This document shows, piece after piece, positions 44,479 through 52,758 of a stretch of DNA of 64,000 nt. The notes under the pieces were generated by a model. That model was not told the DNA's origin. It searched no databases and saw only the letters and a list, made by a program, of their open reading frames with translations. The translations under genes were made by a program, and so were the position numbers. The first letter of the stretch is position 1; the number at the start of each line of letters is the position of its first letter. Source of the DNA: Mycolicibacterium tusciae JS617 (GTDB lineage Bacteria > Actinomycetota > Actinomycetes > Mycobacteriales > Mycobacteriaceae); contig NZ_KI912270.1 of NCBI RefSeq assembly GCF_000243415.2, forward strand, positions 620,001 through 684,000, in the 5' to 3' direction.

Positions 44479-44937
44479 ATGTTGAAGGGCTTCAAGGAGT
44501 TTCTCGCCAGGGGCAACATCGTCGACCTGGCGGTCGCGGTGGTCATCGGTACCGCATTCACGGCGCTGGTCACTAAATTCACCGACAGCATCATCCAGCC
44601 ACTCATCAATCGCATCGGCGCGGGCGGCGATTCCGACTACGGCATCCTCCGGATAAACATCGGTGGGGGCCAAGCCATCGACCTGAATGTCCTGCTGTCC
44701 GCGGCCATCAACTTCATTCTCGTCGCTGCAGTGGTCTATTTCTTGGTCGTGATGCCCTACAACCGGCTGCGCAAGAAGGGCGAAGTCGAACAGGCGCAGG
44801 ACACCGAGCTCAGCCTGCTGACCGAGATCCGCAACATTCTTGCCGGCGACGCTGGATCGTCCGACGGGCCCGCCGGGAGCCCAGGAAGCGGGCCGAGCCC
44901 GGATACCACCGAGACGACGAGCGCCGACAGGGGCTAG
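44479..44937 (+). CDS. mscL: Large-conductance mechanosensitive channel
   Basis: This 152-residue homopentameric channel opens under membrane tension to relieve osmotic downshock. It shows N-terminal [34 protein letters not shown] (S1 and TM1), a periplasmic loop, TM2 ([19 protein letters not shown]) and the C-terminal helix LLTEIRNIL. The tail of about 25 residues is Gly/Ser/Pro-rich. ATG 44479 is supported by AGGAAGGGAG upstream. It is followed by a group of small exported-protein genes. Confidence 0.95.
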   Translation: MLKGFKEFLARGNIVDLAVAVVIGTAFTALVTKFTDSIIQPLINRIGAGGDSDYGILRINIGGGQAIDLNVLLSAAINFILVAAVVYFLVVMPYNRLRKKGEVEQAQDTELSLLTEIRNILAGDAGSSDGPAGSPGSGPSPDTTETTSADRG

Positions 44938-45016
44938 CACGGTCTCTGGGAATAAAAGTTGCAGTCTTGAGGACTACGCTAAAGGAGTCTCGTAACGACC
45001 AAGGTGAGGTGCCGGC

Positions 45017-45319
45017 ATGCACGGAGTACGGGCTTTCGTCGTTATCGCCTCAGCGGTGGGCGGAGTGCTCGCCGTACCGGCCGGTTCCGCGGGCGCGGAC
45101 ACCAAGAGTGCACAGGAAGTCATCTCCGACCTCCAGCAGCAGGGCTATTCGGTCAGCATCGACCGGATCGGTGCCGCATCGATGAATAAGTGCGTGGTGA
45201 CCAACGTGCGGAGGTCGCAGGGACCACCCAACTGGGTACCGATCTTTAACGACGACGACGACTACTACCCGTTTGTCGTCAGGCCGACTGCGTCGGTGAC
45301 GCTCGACTGCTCTCGCTGA
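45017..45319 (+). CDS. Small secreted protein with two cysteines (family A, copy 2)
   Basis: This 100-residue exported protein is a paralogue of 26065-26397. A signal peptide (VVIASAVGGVLAVPAGSAGA) is followed by GYSVSIDRIG, KCVVTNVRRS and C-terminal VTLDCSR. The middle contains an acid-aromatic run (NDDDDYYPFV). One disulfide is likely. An AAGGTGAGG ribosome region precedes the ATG. Function unknown. Confidence 0.7.
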   Translation: MHGVRAFVVIASAVGGVLAVPAGSAGADTKSAQEVISDLQQQGYSVSIDRIGAASMNKCVVTNVRRSQGPPNWVPIFNDDDDYYPFVVRPTASVTLDCSR

Positions 45320-45477
45320 GACGCCCAATGTCGGCCGCACCGCTCTGCGCGGAGCGCTGAATCCCCCCTGTCGAGACCGTGGGACAGATCGGCGGGAATG
45401 AATTGCGCATGGGATCTGTAATAGCTAGCAGACGCCACTACATGGCAGTGATGTCAGGAACACCGAGAGGGAAGACG

Positions 45478-45690
45478 ATGAAGAAGCTAGCGATGAACGC
45501 AATTACCTTGGGGGCCATGGCGTTCGCATTTCTGGGCCTTGCCGGTACCGCCAACGCGGCGCCAGTGAGTGCCTCCATCCCGGGACACGGGCAGACCGTG
45601 GCGGCGTCAGTGCTCAGTGACACCGGAACCTCTTCACCGTACTGTGAAGCTCGGGCCGGCGGGCTACGCCTTGGGTACCTCTGCGACTAG
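45478..45690 (+). CDS. Small secreted peptide
   Basis: This 70-residue protein has a clear signal peptide (NAITLGAMAFAFLGLAGTANA, cleavage before APVSA), leaving a mature peptide of about 43 residues with two cysteines near the end (SPYCEARAGGLRLGYLCD). GAGGGAAGACG precedes the ATG at 45478. It has no recognised family. It converges with the 45779 gene, sharing the perfect hairpin at 45726-45765. Confidence 0.55.
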   Translation: MKKLAMNAITLGAMAFAFLGLAGTANAAPVSASIPGHGQTVAASVLSDTGTSSPYCEARAGGLRLGYLCD

Positions 45691-45725
45691 TTCGTCAGCT
45701 TCGCCATACGGACCGAAGCACGAAA

Positions 45726-45765
45726 AAAGTTCCGTCCCCGGCGTGATCGCCGGGGACGGAACTTT
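45726..45765 (-). terminator. Perfect 18-bp hairpin terminator
   Basis: AAAGTTCCGTCCCCGGCG, a 4-nt TGAT loop, then the exact complement. On the minus strand the stem runs into six T residues, so it is an intrinsic terminator for the gene at 45779-46159. It lies 35 nt past the stop of the plus-strand small peptide gene and could stop both. Confidence 0.9.
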
Positions 45766-45778
45766 CAAACTCTGCAGA

Positions 45779-46159
45779 TCACCAATCGCCGATAGCCGGG
45801 CCGACCGGATACTCACCCTCGAACGCCGAGGCGGTTGTGCCCGGGACGGCCTTCGTGGTGTCACGAACGACCGGCAACTCGTTTTCGCTGCCCTGCACTC
45901 CGAATGCGTTGATCTCGCCGGCGTCTGCGACACGGGCCTCGGAAATGCCGCGCGCCAGACCGTAGTCGTTGATGCGGATCACCGAGTTCTGCGAAGCCTG
46001 CCGGCTGGTCACAACCGGACTCGGCGAGAGCTCCTCGACGTCAGCGTTGGCCGTACCACTGCCAACACCGATGAACGCCGCAGCGACGGCGAACGAGCCG
46101 AGGCCCACGATACCCAGCTTCTTCGAACTGCGAGCGAGGGCTTTGGCGTGTGCTGCCAT
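45779..46159 (-). CDS. Hypothetical secreted protein
   Basis: This 126-residue protein has a long signal peptide (KLGIVGLGSFAVAAAFIGVGSGTANA, cleavage before DVEEL). The mature region of about 88 residues, without cysteines, contains NSVIRINDYGLARGI. AAGGGG lies nine nt upstream of the ATG. A perfect intrinsic terminator follows the stop. The family is not recognised; it is part of the group of exported small proteins between mscL and the MspA porin gene. Confidence 0.7.
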   Translation of the reverse strand: MAAHAKALARSSKKLGIVGLGSFAVAAAFIGVGSGTANADVEELSPSPVVTSRQASQNSVIRINDYGLARGISEARVADAGEINAFGVQGSENELPVVRDTTKAVPGTTASAFEGEYPVGPAIGDW

Positions 46160-46676
46160 CAGCGTTCCCCTTCAAGTCGGGACCCAGGTCCATGTACGTT
46201 TTCAGTCCTGCACAGACTAACAGTGAAACCCGAGCCGCGCGTGTCTAGTCGGGGAATACTAGGCGGCGCGGATACTGGCCCGGCCAAGTCGCTGACCACT
46301 GGCCGAAACCCTAGGTCGCAGGCGGGGTTACGGGTCTGCCGACGGCCAGTTCAACGACTCTGAATGCGGGTCAATGGCACCTCCCACCCCACGACTCCAG
46401 ACAATCCCAGTCGTCTGTTGCGGCCATATCGTCCAGCTGACGTGTCGCCTTCACCTCGGGGACCGCTTTCGGCGAATTCCTGACCACTCCTTGATCGCTG
46501 TTGGTCGCACGTCGCACGGGGTCGCGGACGAACGGAGGGGCACGGACAGGACAGCGCGACTGGCAATCGCGGCGCGAGGAGGCGAAAGTCCTACTCGCAG
46601 GGGCAAATTCGGCTGTTGAATAGAAGAAGTCGGCCCCCGGCAGAAGCCGGGGGCCGAATTCGTTTTTACAGCGTTG
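46160..46676. other. Gene-free stretch upstream of secreted-protein and porin 3' ends
   Basis: It holds the promoter region of the 46159 gene and a hairpin terminator at 46630-46657. An 81-codon plus-strand ORF (46374-46619) ends 11 nt before that hairpin but has neither a ribosome site nor a plausible protein sequence. A small untranslated RNA ending at the hairpin is possible. Confidence 0.4.
46630..46657. terminator. 12-bp hairpin terminator beside the porin gene
   Basis: TCGGCCCCCGGC, AGAA loop, then the exact complement. On the plus strand it is followed by ATTCGTTTTT, a good T run, although no annotated plus-strand gene precedes it. On the minus strand it follows the porin stop by 20 nt and lacks a strong T run. 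Confidence 0.75.
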
Positions 46677-47330
46677 TCAGTTCATGTTCCAGGGCTCGCC
46701 GTAGGTGGTCACACTGTCACCACTCGACGAGATCAACCGGGCGAACGGACGCAGCAGCACCCCACCGGCAGCGCCGGTAACCGTGCCATGAGCGTTGGAC
46801 ACGGCAACCGATCCCGTGGGACCAGCGACGTCGACCGAGAAGGTGGCGACCTCCTGGATGCCCGGGCCGTTACCCAGGTCAGCCGAGATAGACACACCGG
46901 GGAACAGCGGCGGGGTCACGATGGAGTCGGCAAAGCCCAGGAACGGGTCATCGGGGGTCGCGAGATCTAGGCCGTAACCGTCGAAGGCGATGTTGGGCGT
47001 GGTGTAGCTGAAGTTGATGCCGACGCCGAGCGACCAGGGGAAGCCGACCTGGTAGCCAAGTTCCAGCGTGCCCTCGAAATCGTCGGCACCGTCGCCGGCG
47101 ACGATGTACGTGGACTTGCCCGAGTGGAACCACTCGCGGGTCAGGCGGTTGCGGTCAAGGGGGAAGACACCGTTCAGGAACGTGTCCCACTGCTGGATCG
47201 TCAACGTCCGACCCTGACCGTCAAGAAGGCTGAGCTCGTTGTCCAGCCCGGCGTGAGAGGTGCCAGTGCTCACGAACAGTGACGCGATGGCGAAAACCAT
47301 CGCAATCAGCACCCGACTGAATACCTTCAT
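46677..47330 (-). CDS. MspA-family porin with altered constriction loop
   Basis: This 217-residue outer-membrane porin subunit would form an octameric goblet-shaped pore for small hydrophilic solutes. The 27-residue signal peptide ends THA, and the mature protein starts GLDNELSL. Almost the whole chain follows MspA (ENLWNGV-like rim, REWFHSG, IGFPWSLGVGINFSYTTPN-like stem, ending TYGEPWNMN). The pore constriction differs: where MspA has LIDDGDI (Asp90, Asp91, Asp93) this protein reads AFDGYGLDLATPDD, keeping Asp90, losing the other two and adding about six residues. AGGGAG precedes the ATG. The gene supports a fast-growing species. Confidence 0.93.
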   Translation of the reverse strand: MKVFSRVLIAMVFAIASLFVSTGTSHAGLDNELSLLDGQGRTLTIQQWDTFLNGVFPLDRNRLTREWFHSGKSTYIVAGDGADDFEGTLELGYQVGFPWSLGVGINFSYTTPNIAFDGYGLDLATPDDPFLGFADSIVTPPLFPGVSISADLGNGPGIQEVATFSVDVAGPTGSVAVSNAHGTVTGAAGGVLLRPFARLISSSGDSVTTYGEPWNMN

Positions 47331-47712
47331 GTTCTCCCTAGCTCTTATGTCGACAGTGACCCGACCGGGCTCACCGTTTTGTTATTCGTGCCTGGCCCTA
47401 CCGATACACAACACACGACCCAAGGGCCTCATATGACGCAAATGAGAAACCTCACATGCGGCTCTTACGTCCTGCTCAGCGTTGACACGAGGAACATAAC
47501 GGTCGGACCACAACCCGGCAACGTGAGATCGCAACTACTTACGAGGGCGTTACCAGACCTGCCACTTTGCTCACTTCCGTCATGCGGGAGAGACGGCCGC
47601 GCGGGCGCTGAGACGGCCCGACCGGATCATGATTTTGCTCCGCACACCAGCGGCCGAAACGGGCAGCGATACATACGGATACGGCTGGCGGTGTTAGCGC
47701 TGAAATTGCAGG
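47331..47712. other. Porin upstream region
   Basis: A 380-bp stretch with lower GC and no credible gene on either strand. mspA of M. smegmatis is known for a long untranslated leader with a distant promoter, so this region probably carries the porin promoter and leader. I find no clear -10 or operator in it. Confidence 0.4.
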
Positions 47713-47871
47713 TCACTGATGGTGCGGAGGGGTGTTCTCCCGCAACCACCGATCATGTTCTGCGTCGTCGTCAGGCGAGGATTCGTCGCGGTCGTCAGGA
47801 GACGTGGGCAGCGACGCCGCGCCGAAGCTCTTGTTGACACCGCCACGCGAGGGCTCGGGCCGGACTGTCAT
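47713..47871 (-). CDS. Small acidic conserved protein
   Basis: This 52-residue protein ends with DDDAEHDRWLRENTPPHHQ. A C-terminus of the type EHDRWLxENxPPHH recurs in short mycobacterial proteins as I remember them, so it is probably real. ATG 47871 (MTVRPEPSRGG) is chosen; 47898 is possible. It lies 56 nt downstream of moaB2 on the same strand, so it may be co-transcribed. Function unknown. Confidence 0.5.
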   Translation of the reverse strand: MTVRPEPSRGGVNKSFGAASLPTSPDDRDESSPDDDAEHDRWLRENTPPHHQ

Positions 47872-47927
47872 GGCACTCCCCACTGTGACAAGCGTCACAT
47901 TTTGACGCGGCCGTCCACAGACTGCTC

Positions 47928-48425
47928 TTAGATCTCGAGGCTGGATAGCTGTCCGATGATCTGAACGGCCAGCGGAGTAAGGGTCGCCATACCGTCGCGC
48001 ACTGACGCGCGCGAGCCGGCGAGGTTCACGACGAGTGTGCTGCCAGAAATCCCGGCCAAACCGCGCGAGAGGGCGGCGTCGGAGACACCGGCCGACAAGC
48101 CCGACGCTCGCAGTGCCTCGGCGATGCCGAGCAATTCCCGGTCGAGCAGATCGAGGGTGGCTTCGGGTGTGACGTCACGCGGGGTCACACCTGTTCCGCC
48201 GACCGAAACCACCAGGTCGACGCCACCGATCACCGCCGTGTTCAGCGCGTTGCGGATCTCGATCTCATCGGCAGACACCACGACCACACCATCGACGACG
48301 AAGCCCGCTTCACCGAGCAGTTCGGTGACCAACGGACCGCTGTGGTCCTCCTCGTCACCATGCGCAGTTCGGTCATCGACGACGACGACCAGTGCCCGGC
48401 CCACCAACTCCCCTGGCTGTTCCAT
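47928..48425 (-). CDS. moaB2: Molybdenum cofactor biosynthesis protein MoaB2
   Basis: This 165-residue MoaB/MogA-fold protein would adenylylate molybdopterin. Motifs are VVVVDDRTAHGDEEDHSGPLV, VVSVGGTGVTPRDVTPEAT and GSTLVVNLAGS. ATG 48425 (MEQPGELVGRALVV) matches the M. tuberculosis start (Rv0984); the ORF continues upstream into pepD. It is directly downstream of pepD on the same strand with 77 nt between, so it probably shares the MprA-controlled transcript. In M. tuberculosis MoaB2 has also been reported to bind SigE. Confidence 0.92.
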   Translation of the reverse strand: MEQPGELVGRALVVVVDDRTAHGDEEDHSGPLVTELLGEAGFVVDGVVVVSADEIEIRNALNTAVIGGVDLVVSVGGTGVTPRDVTPEATLDLLDRELLGIAEALRASGLSAGVSDAALSRGLAGISGSTLVVNLAGSRASVRDGMATLTPLAVQIIGQLSSLEI

Positions 48426-48502
48426 GACGCCAACCGTATATCCGGGCAGAGACAGTGGCGCGGCCACTCTCAGCGTGGCGGGCCCGGACGTCACCGTAGG
48501 CC

Positions 48503-49885
48503 TCACTGCTGGGCCTTGCCGAGGGTGACCTCGACGGTCTGCGGCTTCCCCGCGTTGTCGAGGTAGGTCAGGGTCAACTTCTCGCCGGGCGCTCTGGATC
48601 GCACCGCCGCTACCAGCGCATCGGCACTGTTGATCACCCGGTCGTCGACCTTGGTGACCACCACGCCGCTAGGCAGGCCAGCCGAGGCAGCGGCACCCCC
48701 GCCGGTCACCTCAACTATTCGCGCGCCGTCGACCGTCGCATCGTTGCCGACCTGGACACCCAGCGACGCGTGCGATGCGGCGCCGCTGTCGATCAGCTCG
48801 TCCGCGATCCGCTTTGCCTGGTCGACCGGAATGGCAAAGCCCAGCCCGATCGAGCCGCCCTGCGCTGCCCCGTCGGCGTCACCCCCCAAGGTGGCGATGG
48901 CCGAGTTGACCCCGACGAGCTCACCATTCATGTTGACCAGTGCTCCGCCGGAGTTGCCGGGATTGATTGCGGCGTCGGTCTGGACCGCGTCGAGCACAGT
49001 GTTCTGGTTCCTGATGTCGCCGCCCGCGGCGACCGGGCGATTAAGCGCGCTGATGATGCCGGTGGTCACGGTGCCTTCGAGCCCAAGGGGCGACCCGATG
49101 GCCACGACATCCTGGCCCACCCGCAGATCGGCGGACGAGCCGATCGTGATCGGGGTCAAGCCTGACACCCCGTCGGCGCGCACCACGGCGATGTCGCTGC
49201 TGGGGTCGGTTCCGACCACGGTGAACGGCGCGCTGCGGCCGTCGGCGAAGGTGACTTTGGTCTGTGCGGCGCCTTGACCAGCCGGCGCAGGCGGACCTCC
49301 TGGCCCGGCCGGCCCGCCCTGAGCCGCAGTGACGACGTGGTTGTTCGTCAAGATGAGGCCGTCCGAGGACAGGATGATCCCGGAGCCTTCCTCGGATTGC
49401 CTGCCGAGGTCCACCTCGAGTTTGACGACGCTGGGAACGACCTTCGCCGCGACCTGTTCGACCGAGCCGGCAGGCAGGCTTGCGACGGGAACGCCGGGGG
49501 CGGCGCCGTTGGCGCTCGATGTTGCTGCGGGCCGATCGGGCTGCACAAGTAGCGCGACTCCCCCACCAATACCTGCGGACACGATGGCCACCGCGAGGGC
49601 GCCCGCTGCCAAAGCACCTGCGCGGGAACGCTTCTGAGGCGGCTGGTTAAGCATCGGAGCCTGGGGGAAGCGAGCCGTCGCCGGGGCACCGCGATACGGG
49701 TCATAGGGGGCATGAGAGGCGCGGAAAGCCTGCTGCTCCTGTTGGGTCTGGTAACGCCAGTCATACGGCTGCTGTTGGTACGGGTCGGGCCGCTGCGCAC
49801 CGGGGTATCCGGGTGCCGCGTGCTCGGGCGCGCCGGGCCGATGACCCGGCGGCGGTGGCGGCGAATACCTCGGGTGGTTGGTCAT
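48503..49885 (-). CDS. pepD: HtrA-like serine protease PepD
   Basis: This 460-residue membrane-anchored protease acts outside the cytoplasmic membrane in envelope-stress control. The N-terminal 80 residues are Pro/Gln/Tyr-rich and cytoplasmic. One transmembrane helix lies at about 90-114. The trypsin-like domain has His183 (LTNNHVVT), Asp231 (SDIAVVRAD) and Ser312 (NPGNSGGAL). A C-terminal PDZ domain runs from about 360 to 455 (GVQVGNDATVDGARIVEV). It matches M. tuberculosis Rv0983. A direct-repeat MprA-type site lies about 92-112 nt upstream of the ATG, fitting its known control by MprAB. Confidence 0.94.
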   Translation of the reverse strand: MTNHPRYSPPPPPGHRPGAPEHAAPGYPGAQRPDPYQQQPYDWRYQTQQEQQAFRASHAPYDPYRGAPATARFPQAPMLNQPPQKRSRAGALAAGALAVAIVSAGIGGGVALLVQPDRPAATSSANGAAPGVPVASLPAGSVEQVAAKVVPSVVKLEVDLGRQSEEGSGIILSSDGLILTNNHVVTAAQGGPAGPGGPPAPAGQGAAQTKVTFADGRSAPFTVVGTDPSSDIAVVRADGVSGLTPITIGSSADLRVGQDVVAIGSPLGLEGTVTTGIISALNRPVAAGGDIRNQNTVLDAVQTDAAINPGNSGGALVNMNGELVGVNSAIATLGGDADGAAQGGSIGLGFAIPVDQAKRIADELIDSGAASHASLGVQVGNDATVDGARIVEVTGGGAAASAGLPSGVVVTKVDDRVINSADALVAAVRSRAPGEKLTLTYLDNAGKPQTVEVTLGKAQQ

Positions 49886-49976
49886 GTCGCTGCGGTGCTC
49901 TTTTCCTCTTGTGGGTCCGATCGTTGGTCCGACATCCAGAACAACGGCGTTCGCACTGTCAAAGTTGCCTAAGCGG

Positions 49977-49997
49977 GCTGAGAATCCACTTAGAGAA
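49977..49997 (-). promoter_or_regulatory. Putative MprA site upstream of pepD
   Basis: On the minus strand TTCTCTAA and TTCTCAGC are eight-bp direct repeats five nt apart, the layout described for MprA boxes. A TTGACA hexamer follows at 49957-49962. The site sits in the mprB-pepD gap and resembles the repeats upstream of mprA. Confidence 0.5.
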
Positions 49998-50041
49998 CCT
50001 TCGGGACACGCACAGACTTGCTTCCCCCAAGCGCGCCCAGG

Positions 50042-51529
50042 CTAATCATTGTCGGCGCTGACCACGGGCAAGTCCACGCCTGAGACCGCGTGTCGCGCGG
50101 ACTCACCGGGCAGGGGCCTGCCGGGCAGCACCATATGAATTGCCGTACCAGGCGGCTGTCCGCCCGGGACGGCGTCCTCGACGCGCAATGCGCCACCGTG
50201 TTTGAGCACAACCTGTTTCACGATCGCCAGGCCCAGACCCGAACCCGGCATCGCGCGCGCGGAGGCGGAACGGAAGAACCGCTCGAAAACGAACCGACGT
50301 TCCTGCGGTGGAATACCGGGACCCTGATCGGTCACCACCAGCTCGGCATGCGTTTGGTCGACCTGCGTCAGCCGCACGCCGACCCGCCCGTCGGGTGGGC
50401 TCCATTTGGTAGCGTTGTCCAGCACGTTGAGGACCGCGCGGCCAAGTCCGCCGCCGTCGCCGTAGACCTGCCACGGAATCAGATTCACATCGAACTCAAT
50501 GTCGTTGCGGCGGCGGCGAACCCGTTCCAGCGAGCGGTCGACGATTTCGGTCATGTCGACGGGCTCGTGAATGACAACACCGGCCTCGTCGCGGGTCAGG
50601 TCGACCAGATCGCCGACGAGGGTGGACAGTTCTTCGATCTGGGCGATGACGTCCTCCCGCAGGCCCTCCAAATCCTCCTCGGGCAGTCTCGGGGCGCCGG
50701 GGGCCATCGATGCCATCAGCAGTTCGACGTTGGTGCGCAACGACGTCAGCGGCGTGCGCAATTCGTGACCGGCATCGGTGACGAGTCGCGCTTGTCGCTC
50801 GCGGGATTCGGCCAATGCACGCAGCATCATGTTGAAAGCCTCGGTGAGACGGGCGAGTTCGTCGCTGCCGTAGACCGGTATAGGCCGGAGATCGTCGGTG
50901 CGGGCCACCCGTTCGGCCGCTTCGGTCAGCCGCGCCACCGGTCTGAGGCCCGCCCTTGCGACAGCGCCGCCCGCCATGGCGGCCACCACCACCCCGACGC
51001 CGCCGACGATGAGCAGAACTGTGCCCAATCGTTTGAGCAGCTGATCTGTCGGCAGCAGACTCTTGGAGATCAGCAACGTACTCCCGTTGGACAGATGCAG
51101 GGCAAGCACGCGTTGTTGGTCAACCGACCGCTTCGACATCCACAGTTCGCCGCGAATGACCGCCTTCTCGGGTTCACCAAGCGGCAGCGTCTGTCCCCCC
51201 TGGTTGGCAGTGAAGATGGAGCGGCCCGGATTGACCAGCATCGCGTTGACGTCGGAGTAGGCGGTGCCCTCGATCGCCTTGGCGGGATCGCTGGTCAGCG
51301 AGCCGCTTTCGATCAGGAGGCTGGCCCGGGTGTGAAGTTGGTTGTCGATGTCGTCGTAGAGCGCACGCGAGACGACGGCATAGACGGCTACCGCCATCAA
51401 CACCACCACCAGCGCCACCATTGACATCGCGAGGAGCATCACCCGCCAGCGAAGCGACAACGAACTGGCCGTGGACTGCGCCGTTAGTGCATACGGCCCG
51501 GACCGAGGCGTCAACTGCTGTGCCGACAT
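50042..51529 (-). CDS. mprB: Sensor histidine kinase MprB
   Basis: This 495-residue membrane kinase senses envelope stress and phosphorylates MprA. TM1 is about residues 30-53 and the extracytoplasmic sensor 54-166. TM2 is 167-190, followed by HAMP. The HisKA box VTDAGHELRTPLTSL has His255. The ATPase N-box is VLDNATKWSPP, with G-boxes DQGPGIPPQERRFVFERF and GSGLGLAIVKQV. ATG 51529 overlaps the last base of the mprA stop (TGATG), so the pair is translationally coupled. It matches M. tuberculosis Rv0982. The longer open frame upstream is the mprA region in another frame. Confidence 0.95.
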   Translation of the reverse strand: MSAQQLTPRSGPYALTAQSTASSLSLRWRVMLLAMSMVALVVVLMAVAVYAVVSRALYDDIDNQLHTRASLLIESGSLTSDPAKAIEGTAYSDVNAMLVNPGRSIFTANQGGQTLPLGEPEKAVIRGELWMSKRSVDQQRVLALHLSNGSTLLISKSLLPTDQLLKRLGTVLLIVGGVGVVVAAMAGGAVARAGLRPVARLTEAAERVARTDDLRPIPVYGSDELARLTEAFNMMLRALAESRERQARLVTDAGHELRTPLTSLRTNVELLMASMAPGAPRLPEEDLEGLREDVIAQIEELSTLVGDLVDLTRDEAGVVIHEPVDMTEIVDRSLERVRRRRNDIEFDVNLIPWQVYGDGGGLGRAVLNVLDNATKWSPPDGRVGVRLTQVDQTHAELVVTDQGPGIPPQERRFVFERFFRSASARAMPGSGLGLAIVKQVVLKHGGALRVEDAVPGGQPPGTAIHMVLPGRPLPGESARHAVSGVDLPVVSADND

Positions 51530-52221
51530 CAGGGAGGGGTCTCGCGCAGCACATAACCCACCCCACGCACTGTGTGGATCAGTCGCGGCTCTCCTTCCGC
51601 CTCGGTCTTGCGGCGGAGGTAGCCGACGTACACCTCGAGGGCGTTGCCGGAGGTCGGAAAGTCGAAGCCCCACACCTCCTCGAGGATGCGGCTGCGAGTG
51701 AGCACCCGCCGCGGATTCGCGATCAGCATCTCGAGAAGCGCGAACTCCGTGCGGGTAAGGCTGATCGAACGTTCGCCACGGGCGACCTCGCGGGTCACCG
51801 GGTCCAGCGACAGGTCCGAAAACGTCATCGCTGGCGACTCGCTGCCATCGTCGGGAGTTCTGCGACGCAGCAACGCGCGCATGCGGGCGAGCAGTTCCTC
51901 GAGCGCGAACGGCTTCGGCAGATAGTCGTCGGCGCCCGCGTCCAGTCCGGCGACGCGTTCGGAGACCGAGTCGCGCGCAGTCAGCACGAGGATGGGTAGA
52001 TCGTCGCCGGTGCTGCGCAGCTGGCGGCACACCTCGAGGCCGTCCAGCCGCGGCATCATCACATCGAGCACCACGGCGTCCGGGCGATCGCTGGCGATTC
52101 GATCGAGAGCTTCGAGCCCGTCCTGCGCCAGCTCGACCGAGTAACCGTTGAAGGAGAGCGATCGACGTAGCGATTCGCGCACAGCGCGGTCATCGTCGAC
52201 AACAAGTATTCGCACAGGCAC
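51529..52221 (-). CDS. mprA: Response regulator MprA
   Basis: This 230-residue OmpR-type regulator has a receiver with acidic pocket VVDDD, phospho-acceptor Asp53 (VVLDVMMP) and Lys in DYLPKPF. The winged-helix DNA-binding domain has [17 protein letters not shown] and the end [15 protein letters not shown]. It controls sigE, pepD and its own operon in M. tuberculosis (Rv0981). GTG 52221 ([11 protein letters not shown]) gives exactly the length of the M. tuberculosis protein. A direct-repeat MprA-type site starts 16 nt upstream, consistent with autoregulation. Confidence 0.95.
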   Translation of the reverse strand: MPVRILVVDDDRAVRESLRRSLSFNGYSVELAQDGLEALDRIASDRPDAVVLDVMMPRLDGLEVCRQLRSTGDDLPILVLTARDSVSERVAGLDAGADDYLPKPFALEELLARMRALLRRRTPDDGSESPAMTFSDLSLDPVTREVARGERSISLTRTEFALLEMLIANPRRVLTRSRILEEVWGFDFPTSGNALEVYVGYLRRKTEAEGEPRLIHTVRGVGYVLRETPP

Positions 52222-52236
52222 AGTGTCAACCCGCTG

Positions 52237-52255
52237 TCTGAGAGCGGCCTGAGAG
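52237..52255 (-). promoter_or_regulatory. Putative MprA site upstream of mprA
   Basis: On the minus strand CTCTCAGG and CTCTCAGA are near-identical eight-bp direct repeats three nt apart, 16 nt before the mprA GTG. Repeat length, spacing and the CTCAG core suit MprA autoregulation. Confidence 0.6.
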
Positions 52256-52281
52256 GCGCGCCGATCTTGTGCGAAGTGAGG

Positions 52282-52300
52282 CCCTGCCCAACGGGCAGGG
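52282..52300 (-). terminator. Hairpin after rpmF
   Basis: CCCTGCCC, AAC loop, GGGCAGGG: an eight-bp GC stem beginning seven nt after the rpmF stop. A T run is missing, so termination may be Rho-assisted or partial. Confidence 0.5.
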
Positions 52301-52307
52301 GACGCGA

Positions 52308-52481
52308 TCAGCGGCGGTCGAGGTCGATCAGGCCGAGGCGGGCAGCCTTGAGCAGACGACGCGGCACCTTGTGCTGCTGGCCCGCGACCGTCACACCGAC
52401 GAGGCCGGTGGCCTTGGCCTTCCACTGCGAGCGCCGGCTACGGGTATTCGCACGCGACATCCTGCGCTTGGGAACGGCCAT
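52308..52481 (-). CDS. rpmF: 50S ribosomal protein L32
   Basis: This 57-residue basic protein starts [20 protein letters not shown] and ends [17 protein letters not shown], typical of L32. No CxxC zinc ribbon is present, so it is the cysteine-free C-minus type, as mycobacterial paralogues can be. ATTCTCGATC before the ATG gives only a weak ribosome site. It lies upstream of mprA on the same strand, as in M. tuberculosis (Rv0979A). Confidence 0.92.
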   Translation of the reverse strand: MAVPKRRMSRANTRSRRSQWKAKATGLVGVTVAGQQHKVPRRLLKAARLGLIDLDRR

Positions 52482-52758
52482 GATCGAGATTCTCCTAGTT
52501 GAGGGGTGCTACCGGTGATGAAGCGTGCGCCGCGCGAGGTGTCAGGCGTCGACGATTGCCCTTCAGGATAGCCCGTGGGCAGTATCTGCTCCAAAATGTG
52601 CCGCGGACGTCCGTACGCGCCGCAGAATCGCCTGGCGTCGAGATTGCACCCAGGGTCGTTGATCGACGCCTATTCGCGACCCTCACTGCAATCTCGGCGA
52701 AGCGGCGACTAACCTACCGGTTGGTTGGGCACGTCTCGATGACGAGGGGAGTGTGTGA

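Noticed and set aside
46374..46619. 81-codon plus-strand ORF before the hairpin at 46630
   Set aside because: No ribosome site, and the protein looks random. Kept only as a possible small-RNA region.
47379..47837. 152-codon plus-strand ORF upstream of the porin
   Set aside because: No recognisable features and poor codon bias. It overlaps the small conserved minus-strand gene and the expected porin leader.
50042..52030. 662-residue version of MprB
   Set aside because: The N-terminal third is the mprA coding region in another frame. ATG 51529 gives the usual length and a coupled start.
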